A stretch of DNA of 64,000 bases from Qipengyuania seohaensis (GTDB lineage: Bacteria; Pseudomonadota; Alphaproteobacteria; Sphingomonadales; Sphingomonadaceae), in assembly GCF_002795865.1 (NCBI RefSeq), contig NZ_CP024920.1, positions 1,523,001 to 1,587,000 of the forward strand, written 5' to 3'. Numbering within the stretch: the stretch's first letter is position 1; each line of letters opens with the position of its first letter. The notes under the pieces are model-generated. The model had not been told where the DNA came from, ran no database searches, and worked only from the letters and a program-made list of their open reading frames with translations. Below are positions 41,283-50,419 of this stretch, piece after piece. The translations under genes and the position numbers were made by a program.

Positions 41283-43673
41283 TCAGTCCTTACCTTTATC
41301 ACCCTTGCTGCCGCCTTCGCTGGCATCTGCGTCGGGCTTTTTCTTGGGCGCCGCCTTCTTCTTCGCCGCGGGCTTGCGCTTCGGCTTGGTCTTGGGCGGA
41401 GCCGGCGTGAGTTCGAATGACGGCTTGCCATCCTTCATCGTCACCGCGACCTCGCCGCCATCGGCCAGCTTGCCGAACAACAGCTCTTCGGCGAGCGGCT
41501 GCTTGATTTTTTCCTGGATCAGGCGGCTCATCGGCCGCGCACCATAGAGCTTGTCGTAGCCCTTATTCGCCATCCAGGCGCGCGATTCAGCATCGAACTG
41601 GATATCGACGTTCTGTTCGGCCAGCTGAAGTTCGAGCTGGAGGATGAACTTGTCGACCACGCGTGCGACGGTTGCCTTGTTGAGGTAACCGAACGGCACG
41701 ATCGCATCGAGACGGTTGCGGAATTCCGGGGTGAACATCCGCTTCACCGCCTCTTCGCTCGCGTCTTCCTTGGACACGTCGCCGAAACCGATACCCTGCT
41801 TGGCCATGTCCGATGCGCCCGCATTGGTGGTCATGATGAGAACCACGTTGCGGAAATCGACCGTCTTGCCGTGATGATCGGTCAGGCGACCGTTATCCAT
41901 CACCTGCAACAGGATGTTGAATAGGTCCGGGTGAGCCTTCTCGATTTCGTCGAGCAGGAGCACGCAGTGCGGATTTTGATCAACCGCATCGGTTAAGAGG
42001 CCACCCTGATCGTAACCGACATAGCCCGGAGGCGCACCGATCAGGCGGCTGATCGAATGGCGTTCCATGTATTCGGACATGTCGAAGCGCTTGAGTTCGA
42101 TACCCATGATCGAGGCGAGCTGGCGCGCGACTTCGGTCTTGCCCACGCCGGTGGGGCCGCTGAACAGGAACGAGCCGATCGGCTTGTCCGGATCGCGCAG
42201 GCCTGCACGCGACAGCTTCATGGCCGTCGACAGCTTCTCGACTGCCGGGTCCTGCCCGAAGACGACGTGCTTCAAGTCGCGCTCGAGATTCTCGAGAGCC
42301 TTCTTGTCGTCGCTAGACACCGATTTCGGCGGGATGCGGGCCATGGTCGCGATGACGGCCTCGATCTCGCGCGCGGTGATCTTCTTCTTGCGGCGGCTGG
42401 GCGGCACCAGCATCTGCATCGCCCCCACTTCGTCGATCACGTCGATCGCCTTGTCGGGCAGCTTGCGGTCGTTGATGTAGCGCGCCGACAGTTCCACGGC
42501 GGTCTTGAGGGCATCGGGCGTGTACTTGACCTTGTGATGCTCTTCGAAGGCGCTGCGCAGGCCCTTGAGGATCTTGATCGTATCCTCGATCGTCGGCTCG
42601 TTCACGTCGATCTTCTGGAACCGGCGCAGCAGCGCGCGGTCCTTTTCGAAGTGATTGCGGAATTCCTTGTAGGTGGTCGAACCGATGCAGCGGATCGAAC
42701 CGCTGGAAAGCGCAGGCTTCAGCAGGTTGGACGCATCCATCGCGCCGCCGCTGGTTGCGCCGGCGCCGATCACCGTGTGGATTTCGTCGATGAAAAGAAC
42801 GGCCTCGGGCATGCTCTCGAGCTCGTTCACGACCTGCTTCAGCCGCTCTTCGAAGTCGCCGCGATAGCGGGTGCCTGCCAACAGTGCGCCCATGTCGAGC
42901 GAATATATGACCGCATCCTGCAGTACTTCGGGCACGTCGCCCTCGACGATCTTGCGGGCAAGACCTTCGGCGATGGCGGTCTTGCCGACGCCCGGATCGC
43001 CCACATAGAGCGGGTTGTTCTTCGACCGGCGGCACAAGATCTGCACCGTACGGTCGACCTCCGGTCCGCGTCCGATAAGCGGGTCGATCCGTCCGTCTTC
43101 CGCCTTCTTGTTGAGGTTGACGGTGAACTGGTCGAGCGCGGTTTCCTTCTTGTCGGCGCCTTTCGCCTGTTCCGGCGCGTCGGTGTTTGGCGCCTCTTCC
43201 GCGCCCTGTGGCGAACGGCCTTCGACCTGCTTTCCGCCCTTGCCGATCCCGTGGCTGATGAAGCTGACCGCATCGAGACGGCTCATGTCCTGCTGTTGCA
43301 GGAAATAAACGGCGTAGCTGTCTCGCTCGGAGAACAGTGCGACCAGCACGTTCGCGCCGGTCACCGTGTCCTTGCCCGAAGACTGGACATGCAGGATCGC
43401 GCGCTGGATTACCCGCTGGAAGCCGGCAGTAGGCTGCGGATCGGCCCCGTCGTCGGATTTGAGCGACTGGTATTCCTGTTCCAGATACTGGGTCACGACA
43501 GTGGTCAGTTCGCCGAGATCGACGCCGCAGGCGGTCATGACCTGGGCGGCATCCTCGTCGCCGATAAGCGCGAGCAGTAAATGCTCCAGCGTCGCATATT
43601 CATGACGACGCTCGCCCGCATCGGTGAGGGCTGCGTGAAGGGTCTTTTCGAGGTTCGCGGCGAAACTTGGCAT
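41283..43673 (-). CDS. clpA: ATP-dependent Clp protease ATP-binding subunit ClpA
   Basis: A 796-residue AAA+ unfoldase for ClpP. The N domain (1-150) takes adaptors such as ClpS. AAA1 has Walker A with Lys231 in Gly-Asp-Pro-Gly-Val-Gly-Lys-Thr. AAA2 has Lys512 in Gly-Pro-Thr-Gly-Val-Gly-Lys-Thr. The C-terminus carries an added, Lys/Pro/Ala-rich tail (about 759-796) with repeated Lys-Lys-Lys, which E. coli ClpA lacks. No clpS is next to it here. It has its own upstream region and a terminator after it. Confidence 0.95.
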   Translation of the reverse strand: MPSFAANLEKTLHAALTDAGERRHEYATLEHLLLALIGDEDAAQVMTACGVDLGELTTVVTQYLEQEYQSLKSDDGADPQPTAGFQRVIQRAILHVQSSGKDTVTGANVLVALFSERDSYAVYFLQQQDMSRLDAVSFISHGIGKGGKQVEGRSPQGAEEAPNTDAPEQAKGADKKETALDQFTVNLNKKAEDGRIDPLIGRGPEVDRTVQILCRRSKNNPLYVGDPGVGKTAIAEGLARKIVEGDVPEVLQDAVIYSLDMGALLAGTRYRGDFEERLKQVVNELESMPEAVLFIDEIHTVIGAGATSGGAMDASNLLKPALSSGSIRCIGSTTYKEFRNHFEKDRALLRRFQKIDVNEPTIEDTIKILKGLRSAFEEHHKVKYTPDALKTAVELSARYINDRKLPDKAIDVIDEVGAMQMLVPPSRRKKKITAREIEAVIATMARIPPKSVSSDDKKALENLERDLKHVVFGQDPAVEKLSTAMKLSRAGLRDPDKPIGSFLFSGPTGVGKTEVARQLASIMGIELKRFDMSEYMERHSISRLIGAPPGYVGYDQGGLLTDAVDQNPHCVLLLDEIEKAHPDLFNILLQVMDNGRLTDHHGKTVDFRNVVLIMTTNAGASDMAKQGIGFGDVSKEDASEEAVKRMFTPEFRNRLDAIVPFGYLNKATVARVVDKFILQLELQLAEQNVDIQFDAESRAWMANKGYDKLYGARPMSRLIQEKIKQPLAEELLFGKLADGGEVAVTMKDGKPSFELTPAPPKTKPKRKPAAKKKAAPKKKPDADASEGGSKGDKGKD

Positions 43674-43815
43674 TCGGATCCTACTTTCGAGGGACTCGCA
43701 AAACGGCGAGACAGGGAGAGCCTAGGGGATCAAGCTTGACGAAAGCTGACCGCGCTGCGGCGTGTTTCGTGCATATGGGAAGCGGGCGGCGAGATTTCAG
43801 CCCCCCGACCATCGC

Positions 43816-44025
43816 CTAATCCTTTCGCCCGAACAGGGAATCGGCCGCATCGCGATGCGCGGCGGCCATCAGGCGATGTTTTTCAACCCGCGCGATCTCG
43901 TCTTCCAGGAGACGGATACGGTCGGCCAGTTCGTCTATGGAATAGGGTGCCAGATCCTCTCCAGCGAGGAGGCTGGCGGCATCGCCTTTGGGGCGTGGAC
44001 GGGCGTCGTCATCCATGGCGGCCAT
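43816..44025 (-). CDS. DUF1192 family small protein
   Basis: A 69-residue soluble protein. The core Pro-Tyr-Ser-Ile-Asp-Glu-Leu-Ala-Asp-Arg-Ile-Arg-Leu-Leu-Glu-Asp-Glu-Ile-Ala-Arg-Val forms a single amphipathic helix typical of the alphaproteobacterial DUF1192 family. Function is unknown. The start is uncertain between ATGs at 44025 and 44016. It is divergent from the quinone oxidoreductase. Confidence 0.8.
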   Translation of the reverse strand: MAAMDDDARPRPKGDAASLLAGEDLAPYSIDELADRIRLLEDEIARVEKHRLMAAAHRDAADSLFGRKD

Positions 44026-44117
44026 GCTCTGCCTTTGAGCGGTTGCTGTCAACACGGCTGCGCGTTAATGCACCGCTTCGTGGCCGCCGGGCTGCATAGG
44101 GAAGAAGGGGGGAAGGT

Positions 44118-45131
44118 TTGGCCAGCAATCTGCCGGAAGCGATGACCGCGATGGGCTTTGATGCCCCGGGCGGTCCGGAGGTTTTTCGTGCCGAGACCCA
44201 GCTCGTTCCGGTCCCTTCCGGCAAACAGGTCCTCATCAAGGTTGATCACGCCGGCGTGAACCGGCCCGATGTGATCCAGCGCCAGGGCTTCTATCCGCCT
44301 CCCCCGGGCGCATCGCACATTCCCGGGCTCGAAGTGTCGGGCACGATCGTGGCGATCGGTGACGAAGCCGCACCCGAAATGCTCAATCGCCCGGTCTGTG
44401 CCCTGGTTTCGGGCGGTGGCTATGCGGAATACTGCCTCGCCCATGCCGAACACTGCCTTGCCGTCCCGCGCGACATGGACATGGCGACAGCTGCCGCAAT
44501 TCCCGAGACCCTGTTCACCGTGTGGCACAATGTCTTCGAGAGGGGTTGGGCGCGCGACGGAGAGACCTTCCTCGTTCACGGCGGCACGAGCGGGATCGGC
44601 ACCATGGCGATCCAGCTTGCCAAGGAATTCGGCCTCAAGGTCGTGACCACGGCCGGAAGCGACGAAAAGTGCGAAGCCGCGCGCGGTGTCGGGGCAGACC
44701 TCGCAATCAATTACAAGACCGAGGACTTCGTCGAGAAGGTGAACGAATTCACCGCGGGCCAGGGTGCGGACGTGATCCTCGACATGGTTTCGGGAGATTA
44801 CGTGCAGCGCAATCTCGATTGTCTCGCTGTGGACGGGCGCCATGTGACCATTGCCGTGCTTGGCGGGATGAAGGCGGAAATCAACATGGCCAAGCTGATG
44901 AGCAAGCGCCAGACGATGACCGGCTCGACGCTGCGCCCGCGCTCGGACGAGTTCAAGGCACTGCTCGCGGACGAAATCTACAACCACGCGTGGCCTCTGT
45001 TCGAGGATGGCACGGTCGCTCCGGTTATGGACAAAGTGTTCCCGCTGACCGAAGTCGGCGCCGCCCATGCCCGCATGGAAGCGGGCGATCACATCGGAAA
45101 AATCGTGCTCAAGGTGTCCGGCGAGGACTGA
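44118..45131 (+). CDS. NAD(P)H-quinone oxidoreductase (PIG3/zeta-crystallin type)
   Basis: A 337-residue zinc-independent MDR enzyme. The N-terminal GroES-like part has His-Ala-Gly-Val-Asn-Arg-Pro-Asp. The Rossmann fold has Val-His-Gly-Gly-Thr-Ser-Gly-Ile-Gly-Thr for NADPH. A TTG at 44118 with GGGGGGAAGG upstream is taken as the start; the ATG at 44142 is an alternative. It likely reduces quinones or enones. It sits alone between DUF1192 and the phosphoesterase. Confidence 0.88.
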   Translation: MASNLPEAMTAMGFDAPGGPEVFRAETQLVPVPSGKQVLIKVDHAGVNRPDVIQRQGFYPPPPGASHIPGLEVSGTIVAIGDEAAPEMLNRPVCALVSGGGYAEYCLAHAEHCLAVPRDMDMATAAAIPETLFTVWHNVFERGWARDGETFLVHGGTSGIGTMAIQLAKEFGLKVVTTAGSDEKCEAARGVGADLAINYKTEDFVEKVNEFTAGQGADVILDMVSGDYVQRNLDCLAVDGRHVTIAVLGGMKAEINMAKLMSKRQTMTGSTLRPRSDEFKALLADEIYNHAWPLFEDGTVAPVMDKVFPLTEVGAAHARMEAGDHIGKIVLKVSGED

Positions 45132-45227
45132 CTCCGAACCGTAGCAAAGACGCGCTTGTGTAACGCACCTGCGATGCTGACGTAACAATTGCCTGCCATG
45201 CACGTCCCAGATTCAGGGGGAATGTGC

Positions 45228-46127
45228 ATGACCAATCTCACGCCCGACCTTACCGCTTTCGCCAATGTTTCCAGCTTCCTGCCGGTCAAGCCAAAGGTGC
45301 CCGAACGCACCAGCCTCGAGGAGCGCCGCCGCTTCCGCACAATCTGGATCAGCGATATCCATCTCGGCACCAAGGGTTGCAACGCCGAACTGCTGATCGA
45401 CTTCCTCGACCACACCGACAGCGACACGATGTATCTGGTTGGCGACATCATCGACGGCTGGCGGCTGAAGAAGAAATTCTACTGGCCAGCCGAACACAAC
45501 GACATTGTCTGGCGCATCCTCAAGCGCGCACATCGCGGTACGCGCATCGTCTACATTCCCGGCAATCACGACGAGATGGTGCGGCCCTTCTCTGGCATGA
45601 ATTTCGGCGGGGTGGAGATCGCTCGCGCGGCTTTCCACGATACCGCCGACGGCCGCCGGCTGATGGTGCTGCACGGCGACGAGTTCGATACCGTCATGCT
45701 CGCCCATCGCTGGCTCGCCTTCGTAGGCGATGCGCTTTACCACGCCATGATGAAGCTGAACGGCTGGGTCGCCTCGGTACGCAAGTTGCTGGGGCTGCCG
45801 TACTGGTCGATTTCGAAAGCGGCCAAGCACAAGGTGAAGAATGCCGTCGAGTTCATCTCGAAGTACGAATCGGTAGTCGCGCGGGCCGCGGGCGAACGCG
45901 GTGTGGACGGCGTGGTCTGCGGTCACATCCACACCGCGGAAATGCGCGCTTTCAAGCATGGCGAGGGCGAGGTCGCCTATTACAATGACGGCGACTGGGT
46001 CGAAGGCTGCACCGCGCTGGTCGAGCATTTCGACGGCACCATGGAAATCCTCCACTGGCCCGATGAAATCGCCAAGCGCGAGGCCGAGAAGGCCGCGCAG
46101 GCGGCACCGGCCATGCAGGCCGCATGA
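45228..46127 (+). CDS. UDP-2,3-diacylglucosamine diphosphatase-like metallophosphoesterase
   Basis: A 299-residue calcineurin-type phosphoesterase related to LpxH. The metal motifs are Ile-Ser-Asp-Ile-His-Leu-Gly, Gly-Asp-Ile-Ile-Asp-Gly-Trp, Gly-Asn-His-Asp-Glu and Gly-His-Ile-His. LpxH cleaves UDP-diacylglucosamine in lipid A synthesis, but many alphaproteobacteria use LpxI, so this paralogue may act on another envelope precursor. The ATG at 45228 has AGGGGGA upstream. It overlaps the glycosyltransferase gene by four bases, implying a shared pathway. Confidence 0.8.
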   Translation: MTNLTPDLTAFANVSSFLPVKPKVPERTSLEERRRFRTIWISDIHLGTKGCNAELLIDFLDHTDSDTMYLVGDIIDGWRLKKKFYWPAEHNDIVWRILKRAHRGTRIVYIPGNHDEMVRPFSGMNFGGVEIARAAFHDTADGRRLMVLHGDEFDTVMLAHRWLAFVGDALYHAMMKLNGWVASVRKLLGLPYWSISKAAKHKVKNAVEFISKYESVVARAAGERGVDGVVCGHIHTAEMRAFKHGEGEVAYYNDGDWVEGCTALVEHFDGTMEILHWPDEIAKREAEKAAQAAPAMQAA

Positions 46128-47200
46128 ACGCGCAGCGATTGGCGCTCGAATTCGAGGGGCCTGCCATCTCCCCCCAGCGGATCGCCATCGTCACTGATGC
46201 GTGGTTGCCGCAGGTTAACGGAGTGGTCCGTACGCTTACCACGACGTGCGACCATCTGCGCAGGCTGGGCCATGATGTGGTGGTCATCTCGCCCGATGCC
46301 TTTCGCAGCGTGCCGTGCCCGACATATCCCGAAATCAGGCTCGCACTGACGAGCCCGGCGACGATCTCCGCGCGCCTGCGTGCTTTCACCCCCGATGCCA
46401 TCCATATAGCGACCGAAGGTCCGCTGGGGCTGGCGGCGCGCCATCACTGCGTGAAGCATGGCATAGAATTCACCACCGCCTACCACACCCAGTTTCCCGA
46501 ATATCTGGCCAAGCGCACCCGCCTGCCAAGCGACTGGTTCTGGCGCTACATCGGCTGGTTCCATCGACCGGCAAGCCGGATCCTGGTGGCAACGCCGAGC
46601 ATCCGCACGGAACTGAGGGAGCATGGCCTGGACCGCCTCCATCACTGGAGCAGGGGCGTCGACCTCGACTGCTTTACCCCTGACGCGGCGCCGCCACCGG
46701 AGTTCGAGACCCTCCAGCGGCCGATCCAGCTTTATGTCGGGAGAGTTGCGGTAGAGAAGAATCTCGAAGCTTTCCTCGACTCCTCGCGTCCCGGCAGCAA
46801 GGTGGTGGTCGGCGACGGTCCGGCGCTCGAACATCTGCGCAGGGCTTATCCCGATGCCCTCTTCCTTGGCCGCAGGACCGGAAGCGAGCTTGCCGGTTGT
46901 TATGCCGGCGCGGACGTCTTTGTCTTTCCCAGCCTCACCGACACTTTCGGCCTCGTCATGATAGAGGCATTGGCTTGCGGGACGCCGGTGGCCGCCTTTC
47001 CTGTTGCAGGACCGCGCGACATCGTATCCGACGAGGTCGGGGCGCTTTCGTTTCAGCTCGAGAGGGCGATCGATGCCGCACTTTATTGCGACCGCAAGGC
47101 CTGCGCCCGTTTTGCGCGGCGGTATTCGTGGGAAGCGGCCAGCGCGCAATTCCTCGATGGCCTTGCGCCGCTCTCGCACCGGGAACCAATCGGCGCCTGA
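46124..47200 (+). CDS. GT4-type glycosyltransferase
   Basis: A 358-residue GT-B glycosyltransferase. The N-terminal Ile-Val-Thr-Asp-Ala-Trp-Leu-Pro-Gln-Val-Asn-Gly-Val-Val-Arg-Thr is the acceptor-side signature of the GT4 family that adds sugars to lipids (mannosyl/glucosyl-diacylglycerol or PIM-type enzymes). The donor-site Glu-Ala-Leu-Ala-Cys-Gly-Thr-Pro-Val and the Phe-Gly-Leu-Val-Met-Ile-Glu loop are present. It starts inside the phosphoesterase stop (ATGA). It may make a glycolipid; the acceptor is unknown. Confidence 0.85.
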   Translation: MNAQRLALEFEGPAISPQRIAIVTDAWLPQVNGVVRTLTTTCDHLRRLGHDVVVISPDAFRSVPCPTYPEIRLALTSPATISARLRAFTPDAIHIATEGPLGLAARHHCVKHGIEFTTAYHTQFPEYLAKRTRLPSDWFWRYIGWFHRPASRILVATPSIRTELREHGLDRLHHWSRGVDLDCFTPDAAPPPEFETLQRPIQLYVGRVAVEKNLEAFLDSSRPGSKVVVGDGPALEHLRRAYPDALFLGRRTGSELAGCYAGADVFVFPSLTDTFGLVMIEALACGTPVAAFPVAGPRDIVSDEVGALSFQLERAIDAALYCDRKACARFARRYSWEAASAQFLDGLAPLSHREPIGA

Positions 47201-47262
47201 GCGGGCGGCGGGCTGATCGCGCTTGCCGAATCCGCACCTGTCGCCTACATGCGAAGGGCAAC

Positions 47263-47294
47263 GGCCGCTCCGCGAGGGGCGGCCCTTCTATTTT
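47263..47294 (+). terminator. hairpin terminator after the glycosyltransferase
   Basis: GGCCGC (47263-47268) pairs with GCGGCC (47279-47284), with flanking AGGGC/GCCCT support, followed by CTTCTATTTT. It would end the phosphoesterase-glycosyltransferase transcript just before the TrcR gene. Confidence 0.65.
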
Positions 47295-47317
47295 CAGACT
47301 TGAGAAAAGGCATATTC

Positions 47318-48055
47318 ATGGCCGACCAACCGACTCCGCTGATGCCGCATGCGACCGCCACCTGGCTGGTCGACAACACCGGTCTTTCGTTCGAGCAGAT
47401 CGCCGAATTCTGCGGCCTCCACATCCTGGAAGTCCAGGCCATGGCCGACGATCTCGCCAGCAGCAAGTACACCGGTCGCGACCCGCTCCACTCGGGCGAG
47501 CTGACGCAGGGCGAAATCGAAAAGGGTCAGGCCGATCCGGAATACCGCCTGAAGATGCAGCGTGCGCCCGTGGCCGTAAGCCGGACCAAGGGTCCGCGCT
47601 ATACGCCGGTCTCTAAGCGCCAGGACAAGCCCGACGGCATCGCCTGGCTGCTGCGTAGCCACCCGGAAGTGTCGGACGCGCAGATTTCCAAGCTTATCGG
47701 CACCACGCGCAACACGATCACCGCGATCCGCGAGCGCAGCCACTGGAACATCCAGAACATCCAGCCGAAGGATCCGGTTACTCTGGGCTTGTGTTCGCAG
47801 CGCGAACTCGACGCGGTCGTTGCCAAGGCAGCCAAGAACAAGCCTGCCCCCGCAGAGGGTGAAGAATCAGCGCCTGCGCCCAGCGGCGTCAGCGATCGCG
47901 AAAAGCTGATCGAAGAACTGCGCGCAGAACGCGACGCCAACGAGAAGGCCGCAGCCGAAGCTGCACAGGAAGCCGAAGCCGAAGAATGGCTGCGTGCCAA
48001 GCGCGCCGCCGAAGAAGAGGGCGAAGCACCGGCTGCCCCTGCCGACGAAGGCTGA
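47318..48055 (+). CDS. trcR: cell-cycle transcriptional regulator TrcR (DUF1013)
   Basis: A 245-residue DUF1013 protein, a family conserved across alphaproteobacteria and named TrcR as an RNA-polymerase-associated cell-cycle regulator. The N-terminal Met-Pro-His-Ala-Thr-Ala-Thr-Trp-Leu-Val-Asp-Asn-Thr block and the helix-turn-helix-like Ser-Lys-Leu-Ile-Gly-Thr-Thr-Arg-Asn-Thr-Ile block are the hallmarks. The C-terminal third is Ala/Glu-rich coil. I start at the ATG at 47318. A strong terminator follows at 48077-48119. Confidence 0.88.
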   Translation: MADQPTPLMPHATATWLVDNTGLSFEQIAEFCGLHILEVQAMADDLASSKYTGRDPLHSGELTQGEIEKGQADPEYRLKMQRAPVAVSRTKGPRYTPVSKRQDKPDGIAWLLRSHPEVSDAQISKLIGTTRNTITAIRERSHWNIQNIQPKDPVTLGLCSQRELDAVVAKAAKNKPAPAEGEESAPAPSGVSDREKLIEELRAERDANEKAAAEAAQEAEAEEWLRAKRAAEEEGEAPAAPADEG

Positions 48056-48076
48056 AATTCAGGCCACATACGAGAC

Positions 48077-48119
48077 GCAAAGGGCGGGCGGGGCAAACGG
48101 CTTCGCCCGCCCTTTTTGC
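48077..48119 (+). terminator. Rho-independent terminator after trcR
   Basis: GCAAAGGGCGGGCG (48077-48090) pairs with CGCCCGCCCTTTTTGC (48104-48119), with a T run at the 3' side of the stem. It is the clearest intrinsic terminator in the window. Confidence 0.9.
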
Positions 48120-48153
48120 TTGCGTTTAGTGCGAGATAGGCCATGTTATTGAC

Positions 48154-49857
48154 ATGGATGTAAGCAATTATACCTATCACCATCCGACGCCGTGGGACAC
48201 GAAGTTCGAAGTGGCCAGCCTGCCCGATCTGCTGGCCAAGACGACCGCGAAGAATCCGCAGGCGCCGTTCCTCCATTTTCTGGGACGGACCTATACCTAC
48301 GAAGAGATTTTCGCCGATGCGCAGCGCTTCGCTGCGGGACTGATCGAAATGGGGATCGCCAAGGGCGACAGGGTCGGACTGTTCCTGCCCAATGTCCCGA
48401 TCTACGCCTCGGCATATTATGGTGCGATGATGGCGGGTGCGATCGTCGTAAACTTCTCGCCGCTCTACACGGTCGAGGAACTGAGCTGGCAAGTCGAAGA
48501 TTCCGGCACCCGCGCCCTCGTGACCGTCGATGTGCCGGAACTGTACGGGACCGCAGAACAGGTTCTTGAGGAATCCAGCCTCGAAAGGCTGGTGGTCGGA
48601 TCGCTGGCGGATATGCTCCCGTCGCTGAAAGGCGTTGCCTACAAGCTGTTCAAGCGCAGCCAGATCGCCAAATTGCCCAAGGGGAACTTGACTGCTTCGG
48701 TTCGGCGCTGGTCGGATGTCCAGGGCGACCTCGCCTGGGCCAACTGGCTGGATGGACGACCGCCCCAACTGCCCAATATCGATATCGAGAACGATATCGC
48801 TTTGCTCCAGTATACCGGGGGCACCACGGGGCGGCCCAAGGGCGCCATGCTCGGTCATTCTCAGCTTGCGGTGAACGCGCAGCAGGTCGCCGGCCTCAAC
48901 CCTTACGGCGATCCTTCGAGCGAAGTTTTCATGGGCGCTTTGCCGTTCTTCCACGTGTTCGCAAATACCGCGCTCTTGAACCACGCCATGGTTACAGGTG
49001 CTTCGATTGCCATGGTTCCGCGCTTCGAGGCGGGGCAGGTGTTGGATACCATCGCAAGGTACAAGACGACCGGGTTTCCAGGCGTCCCCACCATGTTCCA
49101 GGCACTTCTCGACCACCCCAAGCTCTCTTCGACCGATGTCTCTTCGATCAAGGTGTGCATTTCCGGGGGCGCGCCCATGCCTGCGCCGGTGCACACCAAG
49201 TTCGAGGAGACGACCGGAGTTCGCATCGTCGAAGGCTACGGACTTACGGAAAGTTCGGGCGTGGTGTCGGCCAATCCCTATGAGGGAGTGCGCAAGAAAG
49301 GCACGATCGGCCAAGTGGTAATGGGCACCGAGGTGATTTTTCTCGACAAGGAAGCTCCCACGATGCTTGCGCCCGAAGGCGAACCCGGCGAACTGGCAGT
49401 CCATGGACCGCAGATCATGCGCGGTTACTGGAACCGTCCGGATACCGATGCCGACACCTTCGTCGAGCGCGACGGCAAACGCTATCTTCGCACGGGTGAT
49501 GTCGCGACGATGGACGAAGACGGATTCCTCGAAATCGTCGATCGCATCAAGGACATGATTGCCGTGGGCGGGTTCAAGGTATTCCCGAGCCAGGTCGAAG
49601 ACGTCCTGCTCGAAAACGACGCGGTGAAGGAAGCACTCGTGATCGGTATTCCGGACGATTACCTTGGCGAATGTCCGAAAGCCTATGTGACGCTGAACGG
49701 CGATGCCGAGACGGACGGAGATGCCCTCCGCGAATGGCTCAACGCCCGCATCGGCAAGCACGAGCGCGTGTGCGCGGTCGAAGTCCGCGAGGAACTGCCC
49801 AAAACGATGATCGGCAAACTCGACCGCAAAGCCCTGCGCGCCGAAGTACTCGACTAG
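48154..49857 (+). CDS. fadD: long-chain fatty acid-CoA ligase
   Basis: A 567-residue ANL-superfamily enzyme that activates fatty acids via acyl-AMP. The AMP-binding P-loop Tyr-Thr-Gly-Gly-Thr-Thr-Gly-Arg-Pro-Lys-Gly-Ala is near residue 220. Gly-Tyr-Gly-Leu-Thr-Glu-Ser-Ser-Gly and Tyr-Leu-Arg-Thr-Gly-Asp-Val-Ala follow. The catalytic Lys is in the C-terminal Met-Ile-Gly-Lys-Leu-Asp-Arg-Lys. It converges on bactofilin, with a terminator between. The chain-length preference is not visible. Confidence 0.92.
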   Translation: MDVSNYTYHHPTPWDTKFEVASLPDLLAKTTAKNPQAPFLHFLGRTYTYEEIFADAQRFAAGLIEMGIAKGDRVGLFLPNVPIYASAYYGAMMAGAIVVNFSPLYTVEELSWQVEDSGTRALVTVDVPELYGTAEQVLEESSLERLVVGSLADMLPSLKGVAYKLFKRSQIAKLPKGNLTASVRRWSDVQGDLAWANWLDGRPPQLPNIDIENDIALLQYTGGTTGRPKGAMLGHSQLAVNAQQVAGLNPYGDPSSEVFMGALPFFHVFANTALLNHAMVTGASIAMVPRFEAGQVLDTIARYKTTGFPGVPTMFQALLDHPKLSSTDVSSIKVCISGGAPMPAPVHTKFEETTGVRIVEGYGLTESSGVVSANPYEGVRKKGTIGQVVMGTEVIFLDKEAPTMLAPEGEPGELAVHGPQIMRGYWNRPDTDADTFVERDGKRYLRTGDVATMDEDGFLEIVDRIKDMIAVGGFKVFPSQVEDVLLENDAVKEALVIGIPDDYLGECPKAYVTLNGDAETDGDALREWLNARIGKHERVCAVEVREELPKTMIGKLDRKALRAEVLD

Positions 49858-49901
49858 CGGCATCCCGCCCGTTTCTGAAGAAAAGCCGTTCCCGAAAAGA
49901 A

Positions 49902-49936
49902 GAAGGCCGTCCTGCGTCGTGCGCAGGGCGGCCTTC
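49902..49936. terminator. bidirectional terminator between fadD and bactofilin
   Basis: GAAGGCCGTCCTGCG (49902-49916) pairs with CGCAGGGCGGCCTTC (49922-49936), with one wobble pair. A/T-rich flanks on the left give a T-rich tail on the minus strand, and the genes converge here. Confidence 0.82.
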
Positions 49937-49960
49937 ATCCCCTCCAAACTTTAACTGGCT

Positions 49961-50419
49961 TCAGCTGGCTACCTGGAGGTCCGGCTTGCTTGCCTGCTGC
50001 TGCGGAGCGGCGGCGGTCGACTTTGCATCGCGGTGCGCGAAGCGGCCTTCGACCTGAGCGCCCTGTTCGATAGTCAGCGCATCGTAGAACACATCGCCAT
50101 TGATCTTGGCGGTCTTCAGGATGACCAGTTCGCGGGCCGTGATCGATCCGTTGACCGTACCGGCCAGCCGCGCACTTTCCGCCTTGATCGCGCCGGTGAC
50201 AGTGCTGGTTTCGCCCTGCACCAGGCTGGAGCAGGAAATGTCGCCCTCGACGCTGCCGTCGATATGAAGGTCGGCCGAAGCCTTGATGTCGCCCTTGATG
50301 GCGAGGTCCGAACCGAGGACCGAAAACGTGGAATTGCTCTTGCTGGCCATGGGTGCGCTGCGTCCGGAATTAATGGGCGTGGGCGAGCTCGGGTGCTCGG
50401 CGGATTTCTTCGAGAACAT
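49961..50419 (-). CDS. bactofilin
   Basis: A 152-residue cytoskeletal bactofilin that forms membrane-associated filaments. The start Met-Phe-Ser-Lys-Lys is typical. The beta-helix core (about 35-125) has the regular hydrophobic repeats Gly-Ser-Val-Glu-Gly-Asp-Ile and Val-Asn-Gly-Ser-Ile-Thr, ending in a Gln/Ala tail. I take the ATG at 50419, with CTGGAG upstream; it overlaps the end of the M23 gene by 50 bases. It would scaffold peptidoglycan synthesis or stalk-like growth, as in Caulobacter and Hyphomonas. Confidence 0.88.
   Translation of the reverse strand: MFSKKSAEHPSSPTPINSGRSAPMASKSNSTFSVLGSDLAIKGDIKASADLHIDGSVEGDISCSSLVQGETSTVTGAIKAESARLAGTVNGSITARELVILKTAKINGDVFYDALTIEQGAQVEGRFAHRDAKSTAAAPQQQASKPDLQVAS

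Noticed and set aside
42057-43580. 507-codon frame opposite clpA
   Set aside because: It mirrors clpA and has Asp/Arg/Val-rich low-information sequence with no known family.
44049-45203. 384-codon frame opposite the quinone oxidoreductase
   Set aside because: It is a shadow frame with no recognisable domain.
47599-49947. 782-codon frame opposite fadD and trcR
   Set aside because: It is antisense to two well-supported genes, and its composition is typical of shadow frames.
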